From assembly GCA_018398815.1 (NCBI GenBank), contig CM031620.1, positions 61,074,444 to 61,138,443 on the forward strand: a stretch of 64,000 nt of DNA, written 5' to 3'. Of the stretch, positions 10,470-22,204 are shown piece after piece. A program made the translations under genes and the position numbers. The notes beneath the pieces are model-generated. The model did no database searches. It was not told where the DNA came from and saw only the letters and a list, made by a program, of their open reading frames with translations. Position 1 is the stretch's first letter, and every line of letters begins with the position of its first letter. Source of the DNA: Conus ventricosus (Eukaryota > Mollusca > Gastropoda > Neogastropoda > Conidae).

Positions 10470-10840
10470 AAATAGGCAGAGGATTGGCGTAAACGCGAGA
10501 CATGGTAGATAGATGGATGGATGGATGGATGGATAGATAGATAATGGAACATGTATGGAGAGAGGGGAGAGGAGGGGTAAAAAATACCAGATTATTGATA
10601 AATATGCAGACGGATTGTGTAACCGTGAGACAGATAAATGGGATGGATGGATGATGATGGATAGACAGATAATGGAACAAGTGTGGAGAGAGAGGGAGAG
10701 GAGGGGATATAAAAATACCAGATTTATTGATAAATAGGCAGACGGATTGGTGTAAGTGCGAGACATGGTAGCTAGCTAGATGGATAGAGAGACATAATGG
10801 AACAAGTATGGTGAGGGAGAGGAGAGGGGTATAAACACAC
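10470..10840. repeat. Tandem repeat, about 130-bp unit, 3 copies, with GATA/GGAT tracts
   Basis: Each unit begins GATAAATAGGCAGACGGATT (starts near 10,470, 10,598 and 10,731), runs through GCGAGACATGGTAG and a GATG/GATA microsatellite, and ends with ATAATGGAACAAGTATGG. The number of GATG repeats differs between copies. Confidence 0.85.
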
Positions 10841-10849
10841 CTGCACCGG

Positions 10850-11819
10850 AGACCCGAGGCCAACGGCAATGGCGGATGGATTCCCACGTGATTGAGATGG
10901 TGCGCTCGTTAAAAGCTGACATTACTAGTTGTCCGTTCCGAATGGCTGGAGAGAATTAAATGAAGGGGAGGGAGGGGGTTATGTCGTTTGAGCGGTGATA
11001 TGAGAGATGGGGAGAGAGAGAGAGAAGATGACTTACTGGTTATGGAAAAAAAATAAAGGAAGACCACACACTCACACACTCACACACACACACACACCAC
11101 ACACAATCAAAAGATATGTGGGAGAAACGAGAGACAACCGAACGTCCACTGATTCTGATATCGGTCCAAATCTCCCCCCCCCCCCCCCCTTTCCACTCAC
11201 CCCCCCCCCCCCCCTGTTCAGTTCCACCCCTATGATTGATATTCCCCCAAGGAATTAAAAAAATATCAATAAAGGGAACCAGCACACAACACTTGACATT
11301 GATATGGGGATGGGGGAGAAGGGGGTCGGGGTGGAGGGGGGAGACGGACAAAACAAAATGTCCATCGGTGTCCTGATGGGGACCCATCTCTATTTCAGAC
11401 CGCCATGGAGCGGATCCTATATGCGATCTGATAACTCCCGGAGGACGAGCGAAAAGACGTGTCCTGGAATCATGACGAAGAGTGAACGGACAAAAAGATA
11501 ACATTGAAGGCGATGATATCCATGTGATTAACGCGCTGGCAACTGAAATATTAATTTCAATATGTTGAAAGCGTCCTTTTGCGGTGGGTGGGTGGGTGGG
11601 TGGGTGACATCTTGCTCCGTGTAGCTGGGAGGGTTCTGATGGAATCGGTGCGACCCCCATTGGCTGATCAGCATCTCCGCTCATACCGTGCTACCTCAGA
11701 TCAAAATGATCGAATGGAATCATGTGTCTTTGGGTTTGTTTGTTTTTTGTTTGTTTGTTTTTGGTTTTTTTTCTGTATTTTGACATTAATTACAATCATA
11801 CATTTTCTTGTCTGTGTTG

Positions 11820-11868
<49 letters not shown>

Positions 11869-12340
11869 TCAGTATGCACGGTGTGTGTGTGTGTGTCCAC
11901 CTGTCAAAGAGCAGAATCTCCCGCAAGCCAGGTAAACTACTCGATTCTCGATCCGCGCGGCTTGCCCACAACTTCGGGTACACAAAGGTGACCGCTAAAC
12001 ACGAAACGCGGTTCCACAGAACAGAGATCGTAAATTTACTGTCAGTCTGACCGGCCCCCATCCGTTTTAATTGCCATGGAAATCTTTTCCATCACCGCCG
12101 CTGTGTCCCCAGACTGGTCTTTGCCCATTTATTTCACACCTGTCGCTCCCACAAGCCGTCGCCACATCAACGCATGGCTGGTTTCTTGCTGTTGGTTTAA
12201 GGGGTTCTGCACGATCCGTTTAAGCCAAGCGGTGTGTGAGAAGCTTTAGACATCCGTGCGCGTGTCCATGCTGTCCGTATGAAACGGATCGAGAAACGAT
12301 GGGACAGCGGACAAGCTTATGGCATTCAGAGAACGCATTT
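10850..12340. other. Intergenic or intronic DNA with microsatellites and C tracts
   Basis: Contains a CA repeat (about 11,080-11,100), two poly(C) tracts (about 11,173-11,212), a (GGGT)n tract (11,582-11,610), and (CT)n/(GT)n (11,820-11,900). No gene or exon is supported. Confidence 0.6.
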
Positions 12341-12345
12341 GAGAC

Positions 12346-12411
12346 TTCAGTAGCCGAGCCTTTCAGAGGCTGTGTCAGACTTGGAACTCGTTACCGGTCA
12401 ACGAGAATGTT
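12346..12411 (+). mobile_element. Relic of a non-LTR retrotransposon ORF2 carboxyl end
   Basis: One frame reads FSSRAFQRLCQTWNSLP, which fits the FFSxRxxxxWNSLP signature near the end of many LINE (non-LTR reverse transcriptase) proteins. Only about 22 codons are recognisable, with no reverse transcriptase core upstream. It directly precedes an inverted-repeat element at 12,425. The short length makes this a modest call. Confidence 0.4.
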
Positions 12412-12424
12412 CCACAAACCATAA

Positions 12425-12566
12425 TGTGAACAAATCTTAGATAAATGTTAGCGAGCCGCCCAGTCTTGTGACTCGTTTGTCCACGTTTCTCTGGGCGGTT
12501 CGCTAAGATTTAGTTAAGATTTGTTTAGATTTCCGCCTGCGGTCGTCTCACTTTGCAACTAGATCC
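12425..12566 (-). repeat. Dispersed inverted-repeat element, copy 1
   Basis: On the minus strand this matches the left part of the element at 13,636-13,990, including AGTTGCAAAGTGAG, the phrase GCAGGCGGAAATCTAAACAA, AGCGAACCG and GACAAACGA. It also holds an internal hairpin: TTAGCGAGCCGCCCAG at about 12,448 pairs with CTGGGCGGTTCGCTAA near 12,491-12,508. Confidence 0.65.
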
Positions 12567-12837
12567 ATAATGTTAAGCGTGGTTGGACCAGGGACCGTAG
12601 TGGGCGTAAGGAAGAAAGGGTAAGGGGGGGGGGGGGGGAGGGAGGGATAGCCAGCCGTGGCAATCGCACTTTACCAGGCCTTCAGTGATCTTGCGGACAG
12701 TTCTGTTTCCATAGGCGTCGGGGAAATGTACTTCCGTCAAGAATTTCGCAAGTCTATGTCAATGTTCTTGCTGAGGCGAGTCTACAAACATTGGTCAATT
12801 GGAAATTCCAGCAACCTTGTTTTGCAACATTTGCCTA

Positions 12838-13078
12838 CTGCAAAAGAACTGACAGATGTTTTCTCTCCTGTGCGTGGTTATTGGTGTGTGATTATCAGCA
12901 ATGTTGAACTGACAGATGTTTTCTCTGTGAGCGGTTATTGGTGTGTGATTATCAGCAATGTTGAACTGACAAATGATTTCTCCTGTGAGTGGTTAGTGTG
13001 TTGTGATTATCAGCAATGTTGAACTGACAGATGTTTTCTCCTGTGAGCGGTTATTGGTGTGTGATTATCAGCAATGTT
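12838..13078. repeat. Tandem repeat, about 60-bp unit, 4 copies
   Basis: Units carry GAACTGACAGATGTTTTCTC, then GAGCGGTTATTGGTGTGTG and ATTATCAGCAATGTT. Copy lengths vary from about 56 to 62. Confidence 0.85.
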
Positions 13079-13635
13079 ACGTACAAGTGTGACCAGCAGA
13101 CTGACAGGGGGACTGCTGCGTTGCTGACGTCAAGGCAAATATGATCCCCACACGCATCACACGATGTGAAAAAGCTTTTGAGACACGGGTGTCGGACGTG
13201 ATGCCAACGGATTGCCAGCTAATCGTTACAGAGCTGAGACTGAACAGGTCGCCGATGCCATTGATCTGTGGGATTGGCAGAATGCGGTGTTATTGCATCG
13301 ACGGCAGACGTATTATGATTGTGGTAGCAGACCTGAAAAAAACAAACAAAAGCCGTGCTGCATCAATTGTACGAAGCTGCTTTCTGGAACGGCTGAGGGT
13401 TGTTCAGCGGACGACGCGTTGCGGGACAGATCCCTATCGGTGCATCGGTCCCTTCATCATTTTGTCCTCCGCTTGGGGTTTCATTCTCGGACAGGTCTTT
13501 GTCGCCTTCCGAGCCGCCCAACAAGAATAGCAGTTCAAGGACCTCCCCGTTTCCTTTACCCCCCCACCCCCCCCACCCTCACCCCACCCACCCCTGCTCC
13601 AGGTATGTTAAAATCAACATGAACAGTTTCCATTT

Positions 13636-13995
13636 TAGTTGCAAAGTGAGGCGACGCGACTGCAGGCGGAAATCTAAACAAATTTCAAATTATGTAAGTA
13701 ATAGCGAACCGTTAAAAAAAAAACGTAGACAAACGAATCGCGACGCGTTTCGACCTCGTAGGTCTCCTTCAGGCAAGATACGAAACGCCCAGGACGACGA
13801 AAAGGAACGAGCGTTCAGCGCCCATCTCGCGCTGAAGTGAATGAAGAGAAGTGATAGTTCGTTCATTTTCGTTGTCCTGAGTGTTTTGTATCTCGCCTGA
13901 AGAATACCTAAGAGGTCGAAACGCGTCGTGTTTTGTCTTGTGATTTGTTTGTCTACGTTTTCTTAGCGGTTCGGTACTAATTACATTTAAAATCA
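13636..13995. mobile_element. MITE-like inverted-repeat element, copy 2
   Basis: The left half (13,690-13,810: GCGAACCG, CGTAGACAAACGAATCGCG, GCGTTTCGACCTC, CTTCAGGCAAGATACGAAAC) is followed about 40 bases later by its imperfect reverse complement (13,855-13,980). CAGTTTCCATTT occurs on both outer sides (about 13,625 and 13,996), a possible target duplication or element end. No transposase frame is present, so this fits a non-autonomous element. Confidence 0.65.
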
Positions 13996-14099
13996 GTTTC
14001 CATTTCACTTGGGGAAAAAAAGCATGTTCAGAGAACCGGAAGTTGATCTTCCTCACGCTTGCGAACCCACGGTGGTTGTGTGAACATTTTGCATGCGCA

Positions 14100-14345
14100 G
14101 TGGAATCGGCGTCTCCCCTCCCCCGCCCCTCTCTCTCTCCTCCCTCCCCTCCCCCCACCTCGCCCCTCTCACCCCCCCCCCCCCCCCCCCCCCCTTTCAT
14201 CTCCCTCCACTACTATCCTTGGTTGGACGTTTTGGTTTTTGCTTTGGGTAATCCGATTTCGCTGCCATTTTGTTTTTGTTGGTGGTTGTTGTTGTTGGGG
14301 GTGGGGGGGGGGGGGGGGCAGGGTAAGGTGTGGGAAGTAGATCGG
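14100..14345. repeat. C-rich and G-rich homopolymer cluster
   Basis: A CCCTCCC-rich stretch ends in a pure C run (about 14,171-14,195), and about 100 bases later there is a G run near 14,305-14,318. The two could pair with each other. Confidence 0.7.
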
Positions 14346-14879
14346 GTATCGGCCATTATATCAGGAGCTGCCACGGCCGTCCAAAATGGGCGCTTAGTGG
14401 ACGAAGATCTGGAATAGAGTGTCATTGTGGGAAATGAATGCTCTCCAGTCGATTGAAGCGTGTGGCTGCATTAACACCAGATTAATTTACCATCAGCTGG
14501 GAACGGACGTATGCAGAATTCCTTGCATCAAAAGGTCACGATTCAATGCTGTCAACGTAGAATAGTTATCATCACCCAGAAAATACCCTTCCGACGCGAA
14601 ACATTCATTTTTTATTGGTGTATATAAAAAGCGGACTGATCATATGAAGACGAATACTGTTAAGGCGTGGGGTGTGTCAGAATTAAACAACTTGATGACG
14701 CCAATAAGCCGTGGGCAGTGAAACCGGTTCATTGTGACTGGTAATTTCAGTTTGGGGCACGGTAATCTGAAGGCCCCCCAGGTCTGTACAATGATACCAG
14801 TGTGCATAACGAGCAGCTTAATTGCACGTTTTGACTGGTCATAATTACCCGTTTTAAATCAGTGAGCTGTGGTGATTTT

Positions 14880-15370
14880 TTTTTTTAGATTGTGTCCTGG
14901 CTATTTTATGGACGAGTCATAGTTACCCGTTTTCATGTGTTATAGTTGCCTGTTTTCACGTCTGTCTTTGTGTCATCGTTGCCTGTTTTCATGTGTTTTC
15001 TTAAGTCATAATTGCTTTTTTCACGTGTTTTCTTGTGTCATAGTTGCCAGTTTTTATGTGTTTTCATGTGTCATAGTTAACCTCACAATTACCCATTTTC
15101 ATGTGTTATAGTTGCCGTTTTCATAAATGTTTTATGTGTCATTGCTATTGACACCCGTTTTTGTGCATCGTTTTGTGTTTTCCATGGTGTTTTCATGTGT
15201 GTACAGTTACCTGTTTTCCTGAGTGTTTTCATGTTTCCTGGTTATCCCCCCCCCCCCCCCCCCCCTGACTTTTCATGCACCATAGCTGTTTTCATGTGTT
15301 ACAGTTACCTATTTTCATGAGTTAAAAGTTGCCTGTTATTGTTACCTGTTTTCATTCGCTATAGTTATGT
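14880..15370. repeat. Degenerate tandem repeat, unit about 24 bp
   Basis: Repeated phrases of the form GTTTTCATGTGTCATAGTTRCC with variable spacing, interrupted by a C run at about 15,246-15,265. Old, diverged minisatellite. Confidence 0.75.
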
Positions 15371-15639
15371 GTTCATGAGTCATCGTTCTCTGTTTGTTAT
15401 AAGTTGTGTATCTGATTTCAAGAATCAATTCCTGTTTTCATTATCATTCCCGTTTTTGTTGGGGTTTTTTTCGTTTCCTTTGTTTCGTTTTTTTTTTTTA
15501 TTTATTTTTTTTTTTTTACAAGTTATGATTATCCGATCTCAAGAATCAGAATTTCTGTGTTTATCATCACATTTGTCCGCCATGGTCGGACACGTAAGTA
15601 ACAAAACGTGTTGTAACAAGGAAGAAGCATTGTCGATGA

Positions 15640-16410
15640 TAATTCCCCCTCTCTCTCTCTCTCTCTCTCTCGTGAACGGGTAACTATATGAATTTTCTGG
15701 GAAGGTCTGGTTGATTTGGCCAAAGAACTCACTTCTTTTGATCTCTGGTAGCGAACAGACTCTGGAACTAGACGAGTTTACCTCCCCCCCCCCCCCCCCT
15801 CCAGTCCCTCCTGTCGTCCCCTGTTCCCTCGCCTTCCTTTCCTTCTTCCCTCAGTCTGCACCTCCAGCGCAGGGCGGGGGGGGGGGGGGGGGGGAGCGGC
15901 TGGTGTGTGAGCGGCTGGTGTGTGAGGCGGCCTTTAGAGAGAGAGAGAGAGAGGCGTCGGCGGCAGCAGCGGCAACATGGGAGCGCTGCCAGTGGATGGC
16001 GCGCCGGTGATAGAGCAAACAGGACCCCGGGACAAATATTGGTGGTGTGAGCGGGGGACAGGCGAGGACAGCGGAAAGGTTTTAAGGGGATGGCGGGCCG
16101 GGGTGTGCAGAAAGACAGAGGAGCTGTCACAGGGTGGGAATGGGGGGGGGGAGAGCCCATCAGCGGCGGGGGGGGGGGGGGGGGGAGGGGGGGCATCTCT
16201 TGACGCGCTGCTCGTGCTGCACCGGGGGCTGCGATGAAGTGTTTGTTGAAGTCGGGCTTTTCAGACAAGAGTGAGGAGGAAGGGGGGGGGGGGTGGCGGT
16301 CGGGTGGGGGGGGTGGGTGGAGGAGTGGGGTGTTGAGGGAGATAAGGAGGGAAGGAGACTATAACACCCGAGAACAAAAACCTCTGTGTCTCTCGTCCTG
16401 TCAGTGTCTG

Positions 16411-16446
<36 letters not shown>

Positions 16447-16450
16447 ACAC
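15640..16450. repeat. Microsatellite and homopolymer cluster
   Basis: (CT)n at about 15,650-15,671, C run 15,785-15,799, G run 15,877-15,894, a duplicated GAGCGGCTGGTGTGT phrase, (GA)n near 15,937-15,952, G runs near 16,140-16,190 and 16,280-16,325, and (CT)n at about 16,415-16,446. Frames here are P-, G- or S/L-rich shadows. Confidence 0.8.
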
Positions 16451-16499
16451 AGGGAAAAGTATACTTCACAAAGAGTTCAACGACAATTTCATAATAAAT

Positions 16500-17670
16500 A
16501 TTGGACGGACTGGTCAGTTTGCTTTCATTTATTTCTAACTTTGTCTTCATCGCATACCTTTACCAGCACGTTACTGATGAAGTTTCTTACACAATCATCC
16601 AATTATAAATCAACAAACAAGCAAGCAACCTACATGATGACTTGCCTACTACAACCCACCCCATTATAAGTCGGAACAAATATATACAAACAATGTGAAT
16701 GCTTAAAAACCAGACTGAAGGGGGGGGGGGAGAATTTTTTTTTAATGATACTTCATCGTGTACAACAGGTGAACTCCACATTTTTTTTTAATTCAGTGGT
16801 CCATTCGTTGTGATACTGGACCCAACTTGACAGAAATGTGCACAGGTCAACCGTGCCGAATTGTATTCCTTCAAAAGAGTTACCAAACGTTCGAACATTG
16901 ACGAACCTAGCCACGTCGAACGCGGGTCTGCAGTTAGTAGATGGGCCAGTTCTCAAGTGGCGTGATCCACAGACAGTAACAATCAAGCCTGTCTCAAAGC
17001 GAGGCTGCCGCCATGATGGAGGCAGACGCGATCACCCCAGACATGATAAACGGACATCGGCATGACCGCCCTGAGCGGCAATGAATCGGACACTGACCAC
17101 CGTTAACTGGCAGTAATGGGACAGTCCACACCTGTCGGGACTGAATTGCTCGGACATTGGAGCGTCAGTCGCCGGACTGTGGCCAGGGTGCGGGTGCCAG
17201 CAGCATCACAGCTGTGCTTCAGGGTGGGCCTCAGGAGGTCCTGTGTCCTCCTTTGCCACACAGATTTCAGAATCGGGGCCAGCCGAAAAGTGGTGGACCC
17301 GAGGCGTGACGGTTGTGTGACTTGGGGGTGGGGGTGGGGGGCCGGGGAAGGGGGGGAGGGGAGATCGGTAACTCTGATCATCACAGCCGTACAAGAACCC
17401 CAACGTGAAGATTCTTGGTCCTATCTGCATCTTTTTACTGTTTTTACCATACGACAGTAGATTTTGATCGAAGTGAATGGTCGGTCGATATGGCAACCTC
17501 TGTTGCCCAGTATCTTTGGGAGGCCGTGATGTTTTGTGTGGATGAGGGTGGGGGGAGGGGGTTGTTTGTTTGTTTGTTTGTTTTTAATTTAATGACTTGT
17601 GAGTTGACTTCAACGCACTGACAGCCCTAATATGGCCCTTTGCGGTCAGCTGGGCTATAAGCAACACACA

Positions 17671-17712
<42 letters not shown>

Positions 17713-18540
17713 TTGTGAGGGGGAGGGGGCAGGGGAGGTGCTGTGATAGAAGTCGTTTCCGGTGAACATTAGCAACTTCGTTCCGGCCAATTCGAATGCG
17801 ACTCAATCCGTTTGACATACGCCATTGCCAGAATAACGACATGAAAAAAAGAGCAATGGTGTTTGTCCATTTAGCGTCAGACGGCCGTCACTAACACAAA
17901 CTGATCGATGCCCGGAGATTTGAACCGCTAGGGCTGCACAGTGGTGTACGTTCGCGTGGCACTTGACATTGGGCATCATGGCTGTGTACGTCTTCAGGGG
18001 ACGCTACTCGTGCCATAGATGGCGCTGTGTGGGGATGCTGGATAGGGCGACGCCATTTTACTTCAAACTTTGCTTTAAGGCCTAATAGTTATCCCCTAAT
18101 AGAGAAGTCAAAGCCTTGAGGCGACTGTACGGTTTATATTGGGCCGGACAGTTAGCCACGATGAATCAATTCGGGTTTTTTGTTGTTTTTTTTTTAGGAG
18201 TGGTCAAATTATTGGTTTCACTTAAACATCCAGAACATTTGTTTGTTTGTTTTTTCACGAAAGCGTATACTTTGGTTAAAATGCATTGATTTGCATTAAG
18301 AAGCATTCAAACTGTTTTCTGCGAGAACTGAATTGAGCGGGTGTATATTTCAAACTTTTTTTTTAATGATAGAACAGAAGAAATATTCGGCTGTTTTTAA
18401 ATGTTTAGTTGATATTTTTGTGAAGGAAAAAACAAACAGCTCCTGATATTCATCAAACAGAATCTAGGGTTAGCTTTAGAAGAGAAATAAAGGAGGTGTT
18501 TTTTTTAACTGATATGTTGTTGTTGCTGTAGTCGCCCGTA
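16500..18540. other. Intergenic or intronic DNA, no gene seen
   Basis: Mostly unique sequence with a G-rich stretch (17,328-17,365), a TTTG repeat (about 17,562-17,585) and a (CT)n run (about 17,670-17,712). No frame has credible protein features. Confidence 0.5.
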
Positions 18541-18549
18541 CGGTTGAGA

Positions 18550-18636
18550 CGAAACGTTTGAACCTGTGCGGTCCGACCAGTCAGTGTCGAACAGACGGAG
18601 TGCTTCACGAAACGTTTGAACCTGTGCGGTCCGACC
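18550..18636. repeat. 29-bp direct repeat, two copies 58 bp apart
   Basis: CGAAACGTTTGAACCTGTGC plus nine further bases is repeated exactly at 18,550-18,578 and 18,608-18,636. Confidence 0.85.
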
Positions 18637-19059
18637 TATGCGAGTTGTAAACCCTTCGAGTTTGATCCCACATGCCACTTCAAAGGACGTACAATTGAAT
18701 ACGAAGCTTTTTCTCGAATATTTAGATTCTTATATTTTTTTGAGTTGACATTCCAAAGCATATCACGGCCTTGGTACGATTCAATCAAATGTTTGGTCTC
18801 CGAATCGGACAGTCTGACCGCCTAGCTGGACACGCCATTTTTCCTTTGTCATGGGTGTTGGCTCAATGCTGAGCGTTGATTGGTTGGAGGATAATAACTG
18901 TCCGTTTCGAATAGATCTCGGTGTATCTCGAACGGTCGGGTCGAACTGGATGCCGAAAACCGTTTGAGACGTACGTTTACTATGACAGACGCTCCGTTTG
19001 GGATCGGGTTCGACCGATACGTCCGAAGCGTACGGGCGGGGAGGCTCGTGTGTCAGCCG

Positions 19060-19350
19060 CTTAAAAGACTCCAGGGATCTTCCGAACAGCCGAAGTACTT
19101 AAACACTATGGTACAAATGCATCAGCTGGGGATGAGAACATTACGTGTATGACCGTTTTTGATTACCCCGCCACGTGGGCAGCCACACTCCGACTTCGAG
19201 GGATTTTGGAGACTGGTAATGTCATGCTAGGAGCTTGTCACGACTGAAGACAATTCCCGCATAACTATGCAGAGCATAACAACATTTTGATGTAGCCTTG
19301 GTGTTCTAGCCTATGTCAGTTGGTCTGACACAGCCTTAAGCCAAGGCGCT
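19060..19350 (+). repeat. Dispersed repeat family A, copy 1
   Basis: About 290 bases (starting AAAAGACTCCAGGGATC and ending GCCTTAAGCCAAGGC) recur in reverse orientation at 48,430-48,745 with roughly 90 percent identity by eye. No protein frame. Probably a non-autonomous mobile element. Confidence 0.75.
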
Positions 19351-19368
19351 TTTAACGGATATAATTCT

Positions 19369-19465
19369 CCCTTCTCTCGCTGACAATATAGGTAACACCA
19401 CTGCGGATTTTAACGGATATAATCCGCAGTGATGTTGCTCACCTATGTTGTCAGTGAGAGAAGGG
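19369..19465. repeat. 97-bp hairpin element with GGGAGATAAC end
   Basis: Left arm 19,369-19,409 (CCCTTCTCTCGCTGACAATA onward) pairs with right arm 19,421-19,465 with a few mismatches and one small insertion, leaving a loop of about 12 bases. The right flank reads AAGGGAGATAACC and the left flank a degenerate version of its complement. This end motif resembles short palindromic elements common in molluscan genomes (from memory). Confidence 0.75.
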
Positions 19466-19479
19466 AGATAACCGATCAT

Positions 19480-19690
19480 CAATTCTGCAGAAATGACACA
19501 TAAAACGAAAATTCGCTTTCATTGGCATGCCTATGATATGGCAGCTTAAAACATTTGTAATGACAGAATATTTCTATTATCGTCTTGAAAATCATAATCT
19601 ACAATTCATGAGATTTTGAAAGTGAAGTAAAGGTGTGTTTTTGTTTTTTTTTGTGTTTTTTTTTTTTTCTCGCTTAGTTTCCAATGCATG
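19480..19690. other. AT-rich sequence, nothing recognised
   Basis: AT-rich stretch with T runs near 19,640-19,668. Confidence 0.4.
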
Positions 19691-19869
19691 TCCTTTACCA
19701 TGCAGAACTCATATAGAATGCAGCCGCTAACACAATTGCGCAGCATCGTTTGCATTAAAATAGCGAAAGCACATATTCATAATGGTGGTGGTTCTCTTGG
19801 GTGCATATCGTCTGTCTCTTTACCGTTTCATGTCACGACTTTGTCACACGTTATCCCCATTGAAATGGA

Positions 19870-20110
19870 TATGGGGGGAGGTGTGGGGGGGGGGGGGGGG
19901 ACACAGGCGTGGGCACACACAGGCGCGCGCGCGCGCTCACACAACACGTGCGCATCCACACGCCCGTGCGCGTACGCACGCACACATACGCACACACACA
20001 CACACAACACACACACACACGCACCCGCACGCACGCACACGCACGCACGCACCACGCACGCAACACACACACCACACACACACACACACACACACCACCA
20101 CACACTTTTC
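19870..20110. repeat. Compound CA/CG microsatellite
   Basis: A G run (about 19,887-19,900) followed by CACA, GCGCGC and CACGCA blocks. Alternating purine-pyrimidine sequence of this length can adopt Z-DNA. All overlapping frames (CVCV, THTH) are artefacts. Confidence 0.9.
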
Positions 20111-20514
20111 CCAAACCAGAGGAAACGAACCAAAGGAGAGTCTCTCAGCGTCCGTCTGTCTGTGTGTCGTTTCCAAGTTGGTCACAGACGCACGTGCGGA
20201 GGCCACTGACCAGTAGTGGCGGGGGCGGGAGGGTGTGGGAGGTGAAGGGGGTGGAGGGTGGTGGGGCTGTCCCATCCAGTGTCAGCGACTGGCGCCGTGC
20301 TCTTAGCAGCTTCCTTTCTGCCCGGTGGCCGATCCTCTCCGGTCGCTCACGGGGCTGATCAGCCTGGGGGGCGCTTCCTGGACTGCTTGACAGGGGCACA
20401 TCAAATATGCATTTTACTGCCAGGGAGGACTTCGGTTCCTGCTGGCCACCCCCACTGGACCCCCTCCCCCCACCCTGCCTCCTCCCCCGTCACTTCCGTT
20501 CCATCTTTCATCTC

Positions 20515-20790
20515 TCTTCCCCCCCTCCCTCCCCCCCCCCCCCCCCCCCCCCCAACCACCCCCACTGTCTGCCCTGTTTGTCCGTGTCTGTCTGTCTGCC
20601 TGTCTTTCTGTCGCTCTCATTCATGTACATACAAGTGCGCGCGCGAGACACATACGTACGCGCGGCATGCACATATGCACGCACACACGCATACGCACGC
20701 GCGCACACGCACGCACACACGCATGCACACACACGCATGCACACGCGCGCGGCACACACCACACACGCCGCACGCACGCACGAACACGAA
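20515..20790. repeat. Poly(C) tract followed by compound CA/CG microsatellite
   Basis: C-rich to about 20,553, then GTCTGTCTGCCTGTCT, then a mixed CACGCA/GCGCGC stretch from 20,636. Confidence 0.9.
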
Positions 20791-21478
20791 CACAGTGAGG
20801 CCTGCCCTTGAATAGTTGACCGACTCAGGATCTGACATACCCTGATTTCCGTCGCAGTGTAATCAAGTTGGTTCAGCGATGTATGCAGCCAAATCCAGAT
20901 CCAGAACAGCCCTCAGAATATATTCTCTGTTGTTGTGATCAAGTTGTTAGTGTTTGGAGTTATTTTTGACAAAGCTTCAAGAATGAGTGATCTTCTCTGT
21001 ATATTGGGTGCAGTGTTTTCGACAGCGTGTTCGCTCAGACAGCTTTTTTCGTGCGTCGCGCCGAGCCTTTGGCAACTTACTTACCGTCGTTGTGCCGGCG
21101 ACTGCTGTAAGGATCCGTTCATCTCTTGTGTTGATGGACTACAGAAGCCCCACTGCACTTTTCACAGTCATGTAACTGTTTCTGGGTTTTCTTTCTTCTT
21201 CGTATTTTCATTGAAATATCATCTTTTTGGCCCCTAAGTCTCCCCCTCCCCCCCCCCCCCCCCCCCCTCGTGTTTAAGTTTTAAAAAAAAGAAAAGAATG
21301 TGACGTCCTTTCTAAACGGATGCAGATTTCGACTATGACGTCAATTGTATTCATGTCATTTCAGCCCTGCAGATGAAAGTACGATCCGGTTCCTGAGGAA
21401 ACCTTTTGACAGGCGAAGCTTGAATAATTTATAAACAATTGAATTCCGTGGGCGGTGTTGACGACTTATTTATCACCA

Positions 21479-21485
21479 TATATAT

Positions 21486-21530
<45 letters not shown>

Positions 21531-21535
21531 TATAT
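21479..21535. repeat. (AT)n microsatellite
   Basis: Nearly pure AT alternation, able to extrude as a cruciform. Confidence 0.9.
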
Positions 21536-21592
21536 ATACACAAAGAGAGAGAATGTATGCATATATACACACACTCATGCACGCACTCCCTT

Positions 21593-21595
<3 letters not shown>

Positions 21596-21630
<35 letters not shown>

Positions 21631-21702
21631 CACACATACACACACACACACACACACACTTGCTGGTGAGCACATTCGCGCACGCCCGCGCGCGCGCACA
21701 AC

Positions 21703-21745
<43 letters not shown>

Positions 21746-21822
21746 CTGCGCGCACACACACATATACATACACACACACACGTACGCGCGCGCACAGCGA
21801 GAGAGAGAGAGAGAGAGAGTCT
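21596..21822. repeat. Compound (CT)n, (CA)n, (CG)n, (GA)n microsatellite
   Basis: (CT) at about 21,597-21,628, CA blocks with CGCGCG cores to 21,795, then (GA) to 21,819. Confidence 0.9.
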
Positions 21823-22204
21823 TATCGTGACTTGGTTGGCACAAAACGATCGCCCCCGTCGGCTTAAAAAAAATTATAAAAATTTAAAAAAAAAAAAAAA
21901 AGCGAGACGATCAAGCGACAAACCAAAGTAATTCGTTTGACCCACAACGGCCAAAGTGAACCTTCCGGAGTCGGACCAAAGCCAGGACAGATAGGACAGA
22001 GAAGTCAAGGTGGACATGGAGAAAATCACCACAGGGGCGATCACCGCTGGCGCTTGTAGAATGACTGACAGAGCAGTGGGGGGGGGGGAGATAGGTCCGG
22101 ACTATGCCGGTAACAGTAAGAACAAAGGAGGAGACAGCTCAGGTCAGACCGGACTGCGGACAAAGAACAAAGGGGAGACATCAGGGGCACAGCAGACATG
22201 AAGG

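Noticed and set aside
19828..20133. Cysteine/valine-rich or Thr/His-rich frames
   Set aside because: Translations of CA/GT microsatellites, as at 20,508, 21,466, 37,653 and 51,524.
21336..21343. Isolated TGACGTCA site
   Set aside because: A single 8-mer without a nearby gene is not enough to call regulation.
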